The position numbers and the translations under genes are program-made. The notes below the pieces were generated by a model, which made no database searches, was not told the DNA's origin, and saw nothing but the letters and a program-made list of their open reading frames with translations. From Lachnospiraceae bacterium (GTDB taxonomy: Bacteria > Bacillota > Clostridia > Lachnospirales > Lachnospiraceae), in NCBI GenBank assembly GCA_014804185.1, contig JAAVAG010000206.1, positions 1 to 6,254 on the forward strand: a DNA stretch of 6,254 nt, in the 5' to 3' direction. This document shows, in pieces, positions 3,577 to 6,254 of this stretch (its first letter is position 1; the number at the start of each line of letters is the position of its first letter).

Positions 3577-6254
3577 ATGAACGCGAGAAAACACATGATT
3601 ATTATAAAAGGCGAAATAAAGACATCCGAAATCAGATTTTGCCGGTATAATGCAGTTACCCAAAAGATGGAGGTAGAGTTTGTTAACGGAAAGAAGTATG
3701 CATATGCATATTCTAACGTGGAATGGCTGAAAGAACCACAAGTGTTAAATCCGAGTATGTACCGAATAAGCCGGGCAGGTCATGATTTTTATGATATAGA
3801 AGCAATATACATTTTTCGTAGTAAATATGACACATACTGGCACATTTGCTTTGGCGATGGCAGTGAGAAAGATTATTCCCAGAGAGAATTGAGTATTGTG
3901 GAATCCTGCTTAAACCAACATCACGCCGAGAATGTATTTGAATATATAAAGCAAATTGCAGGTTTAAGTGATCTTAAGAACGAAGAAACAGGAGAAAAAA
4001 TACTTTCTAAGAGGTTTGAAAAAATATCTTTTGTGGGGAATGATACAGCGTTGGCAAAGTATTTGTACCCGTCTTCACTGCAATATCATAAAAAGACATG
4101 TGAGTATATACCTATTTTTCCATTCGGATGTAACAACAGCCAATACAAAGCTGTTAAGAATGCTCTGGAAAACCAGATCAGCGTAATTCAAGGCCCCCCT
4201 GGTACGGGAAAGACACAGACTATACTGAATATTATTGCTAATATATTGATGCAGGGAAAAACAGTGCAGGTTGTCTCTAATAACAATTCTGCCACTGAGA
4301 ATGTATACGAGAAGCTGTCCTCTTCAAAATACAATTTGGGTTTTGTAGTGGCAACATTAGGCAGTTCAAAGAATAAGAAAGCATTTATTGAACAGCAGGA
4401 CGTAAGTTACCCGGATTTCGGATCATGGAAACTGGAAGAAAATCCAGGTGACTTACAGAAAAACGTATGGGATAAATCTATACAGTTAAAAGACATTTTT
4501 GATAAGCAGGAGAAATCAGCATGTTTAAAGCAGGAAAGATCACAGCTGGCAATCGAACTTGAGTATTTTAAGCAACACGTAAAGGAAATGAATGTTGATA
4601 CAGGACGTGTAAAAACCAGGAAAAAGCTTTCGGCAAAGTGTTGGATGGAATTGTGGCAGGAATGTCAAAGCATTTCAGAGAAAAAACAGAAAACAGGGTT
4701 TCTGTTTAAAATCAAGAACTTCTTGAAATACGGAATTTCGGATATGTATTTCTATAAACAGGATATTGCCAGAATAATCACTACATTTCAGGTCATGTAT
4801 TATTATGCGAAGCAGGTTGAGATAAACAGGGAGATTGAAGAGCTTGAAATGTATCTACAAGGCATTGACAGTAGCCTGCTTGAAGATTTGTGTAGTCAGT
4901 CAATGAAATTACTGAAAGGCAAACTGGCAGAAAAGTATGAAAGAAGAGGCAAGCGCGTCGTATTTGATGAAGAGGATTTATGGAAAAACCCGCAGAATGT
5001 TTTGGATGAATATCCGGTTATTTTAAGTACAACATTTTCATCAAGAAACAGTCTGAATACAAATGTGGTGTACGACTATCTCATTATGGATGAAGCATCG
5101 CAGGTGGATGTTGCAACAGGTGCGCTAGCGCTGTCATGTGCAAAGAATGTTGTTATTGTAGGAGATACTAAACAGTTGCCCAATGTTGTTGCGGATGATA
5201 TTAAGGAAAGGGCGAAAGCGATATTTGACAGTTTTCATATTAATAAAGGATATCAATTTACAAAAAGCTTTTTACAGTCAGTATTAGATGTGATGCCGGA
5301 TGTAACGCAGACAATGCTACGGGAGCATTACAGATGCCATCCTAAAATAATTAATTTCTGCAATCAAAAGTTTTACAAGGGCGAATTAATTATAATGACA
5401 GAGGACAGGGGCGAAAAAGATGTGCTCACCGTGGTGAAAACTGTGCCGGGAAATCACGTCCGTGATCATTATAATCAGAGACAAATTGATGTAATTAAAA
5501 ATGAGATCATACCAGAATATGTCACAAATACGGTAGAAACTGGAATTATTGCGCCATATAAAAATCAGGTAGAGGCCCTTGAGAGAGAGTTTAAAGATAT
5601 TGATGCAGCAACAGTACATAAATTTCAAGGCAAGGAAAAAGATACGATTATTATATCAACAGTAGATGATGAAATTTCTGATTTTGCAGATGATCCATAT
5701 TTGATTAATGTGGCGGTTTCAAGAGCGAAAAAGAGACTGTTGCTGATCGTTACAGGAAATGAACAAGTAAAAGAAAGAAATATAACGGATCTGATTGATT
5801 ATATCAGGTACAATAATTTTGAGATTATTGACAGTAAGATTTATTCAATATTTGATTACCTGTATAAACAATATTCACAAGAAAGGAAAGCACATCTGCA
5901 AAAACATAGAAAAGTTTCAGAGTATGATTCGGAGAACCTGATGTTTTCACTGATTGAGGACATACTGTCTGTGGACAAGTACAATTGTCTGGAGGTGATA
6001 GACCATTATCCGATGAATCTGCTGATTAGAGTCCCTGATCTATTAAATGAAAAAGAGCGCCAATATGCCATGAATCCTGCCACACATATAGATTTTCTAC
6101 TGTACAACAGAAATGGTAAGAAACCGATACTGGCTATTGAAGTTGATGGATATGTATATCATAAGGCAGATACCATACAGGCTTCACGTGATCTGCTCAA
6201 AAACCACATATTGGAATTGTATAAAATTCCATTGCTGCGATTCAAGACAAATGG
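3577..6254 (+). CDS. UPF1-like SF1 helicase with KTSC-like N-terminus and C-terminal DUF2726 (Vsr-like) nuclease, 3' end cut
   Basis: The frame is open for 892 codons to the right edge. Residues ~12-55 (EIRFCRYNAVTQKMEVEF followed by NGKKYAYAYSNVEW) resemble a KTSC domain. The helicase core follows: a Q-motif-like NNSQYKAV (186-193), Walker A GPPGTGKT (206-213), motif Ia VVSNNNSATENV (232-243), DEAS Walker B (505-508), motif III VGDTKQLP (528-535), motif IV region LREHYRCHPKIINFCN (581-596), motif V TVHKFQGKEKDTIIIST (679-695) and motif VI NVAVSRAKKRLLLI (711-724). All key residues are present. Between motifs Ia and II lies an insert at about 262-478, rich in charged helices. The C-terminus (about 784 on) is a DUF2726/Vsr-type nuclease: HIDFLLYN (Asp839), AIEVDGYVYH (Glu855, Asp857, His862), RDLLKNHIL and IPLLRF. 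It probably unwinds and cuts nucleic acid as a single-gene defence protein; this role is inferred. The DNA is more A/T-rich, with many ATA codons, than the sigma operon, which suggests separate ancestry. Confidence 0.95.
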   Translation, partial: MNARKHMIIIKGEIKTSEIRFCRYNAVTQKMEVEFVNGKKYAYAYSNVEWLKEPQVLNPSMYRISRAGHDFYDIEAIYIFRSKYDTYWHICFGDGSEKDYSQRELSIVESCLNQHHAENVFEYIKQIAGLSDLKNEETGEKILSKRFEKISFVGNDTALAKYLYPSSLQYHKKTCEYIPIFPFGCNNSQYKAVKNALENQISVIQGPPGTGKTQTILNIIANILMQGKTVQVVSNNNSATENVYEKLSSSKYNLGFVVATLGSSKNKKAFIEQQDVSYPDFGSWKLEENPGDLQKNVWDKSIQLKDIFDKQEKSACLKQERSQLAIELEYFKQHVKEMNVDTGRVKTRKKLSAKCWMELWQECQSISEKKQKTGFLFKIKNFLKYGISDMYFYKQDIARIITTFQVMYYYAKQVEINREIEELEMYLQGIDSSLLEDLCSQSMKLLKGKLAEKYERRGKRVVFDEEDLWKNPQNVLDEYPVILSTTFSSRNSLNTNVVYDYLIMDEASQVDVATGALALSCAKNVVIVGDTKQLPNVVADDIKERAKAIFDSFHINKGYQFTKSFLQSVLDVMPDVTQTMLREHYRCHPKIINFCNQKFYKGELIIMTEDRGEKDVLTVVKTVPGNHVRDHYNQRQIDVIKNEIIPEYVTNTVETGIIAPYKNQVEALEREFKDIDAATVHKFQGKEKDTIIISTVDDEISDFADDPYLINVAVSRAKKRLLLIVTGNEQVKERNITDLIDYIRYNNFEIIDSKIYSIFDYLYKQYSQERKAHLQKHRKVSEYDSENLMFSLIEDILSVDKYNCLEVIDHYPMNLLIRVPDLLNEKERQYAMNPATHIDFLLYNRNGKKPILAIEVDGYVYHKADTIQASRDLLKNHILELYKIPLLRFKTN

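Noticed and set aside
3502..3741. Minus-strand hydrophobic frame of 79 codons over the helicase start
   Set aside because: It covers the helicase promoter and the KTSC-like coding region. Its hydrophobic look follows from reading A-rich DNA in reverse complement.
3968..4186. Plus-strand frame of 72 codons inside the helicase gene
   Set aside because: It is out of frame with a gene whose helicase motifs continue unbroken on both sides of it.

Overview
The window looks like a piece of a low-to-moderate GC Firmicutes chromosome, most likely a gut clostridium of the Lachnospiraceae type. The signs are strong AGGAGG-type ribosome binding sites, sigma-A-like promoters, stem-plus-T-tract terminators, an ECF sigma factor followed by a membrane-anchored anti-sigma protein, and protein sequences of clostridial flavour. 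The assignment is by style, not by a database match.

Layout. (1) Positions 1-876 hold the 3' part of an AAA/ABC-type ATPase gene (COG4637-like, cut by the left edge). It overlaps by ATGA a DUF4276-like gene that is clearly too short and is frame-disrupted; a terminator follows at 897-935. This looks like the decayed end of a two-gene ATPase/TOPRIM-like accessory module of the kind found in defence islands. (2) Positions 1002-2647 hold an ECF sigma factor and its single-pass membrane anti-sigma partner, an apparent two-gene operon closed by a 16-bp perfect terminator stem that should work in both directions. (3) Positions 2697-2780 carry two tandem copies of a 19-bp repeat with a 39-bp period, each followed by a spacer that can form its own small hairpin. 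(4) Positions 2800-3351, minus strand, encode a Uma2-family (DUF820) PD-(D/E)XK nuclease-like protein with a good promoter. (5) Positions 3352-3576 are an A-rich divergent promoter region. (6) From 3577 to the right edge runs a large open gene with no stop in 892 codons: a UPF1-like superfamily 1 helicase with a KTSC-like N-terminus and a DUF2726 (Vsr-like) nuclease domain at its C-terminus.

The most interesting item is the helicase-nuclease. Its order of domains (small N-terminal domain, SF1 helicase with a long insert, Vsr-like nuclease) resembles single-gene antiphage candidates, and its DNA is visibly more A/T-rich than the sigma/anti-sigma operon. Together with the ATPase/DUF4276 remnant and the Uma2 gene, the window reads as a housekeeping-like regulatory operon set between accessory genes. 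A second point is an A AAA AAG heptamer in exact slippery phase in the DUF4276 fragment: a -1 shift there restores the local family-like sequence. A simple one-base deletion in a run of A is the plainer explanation.
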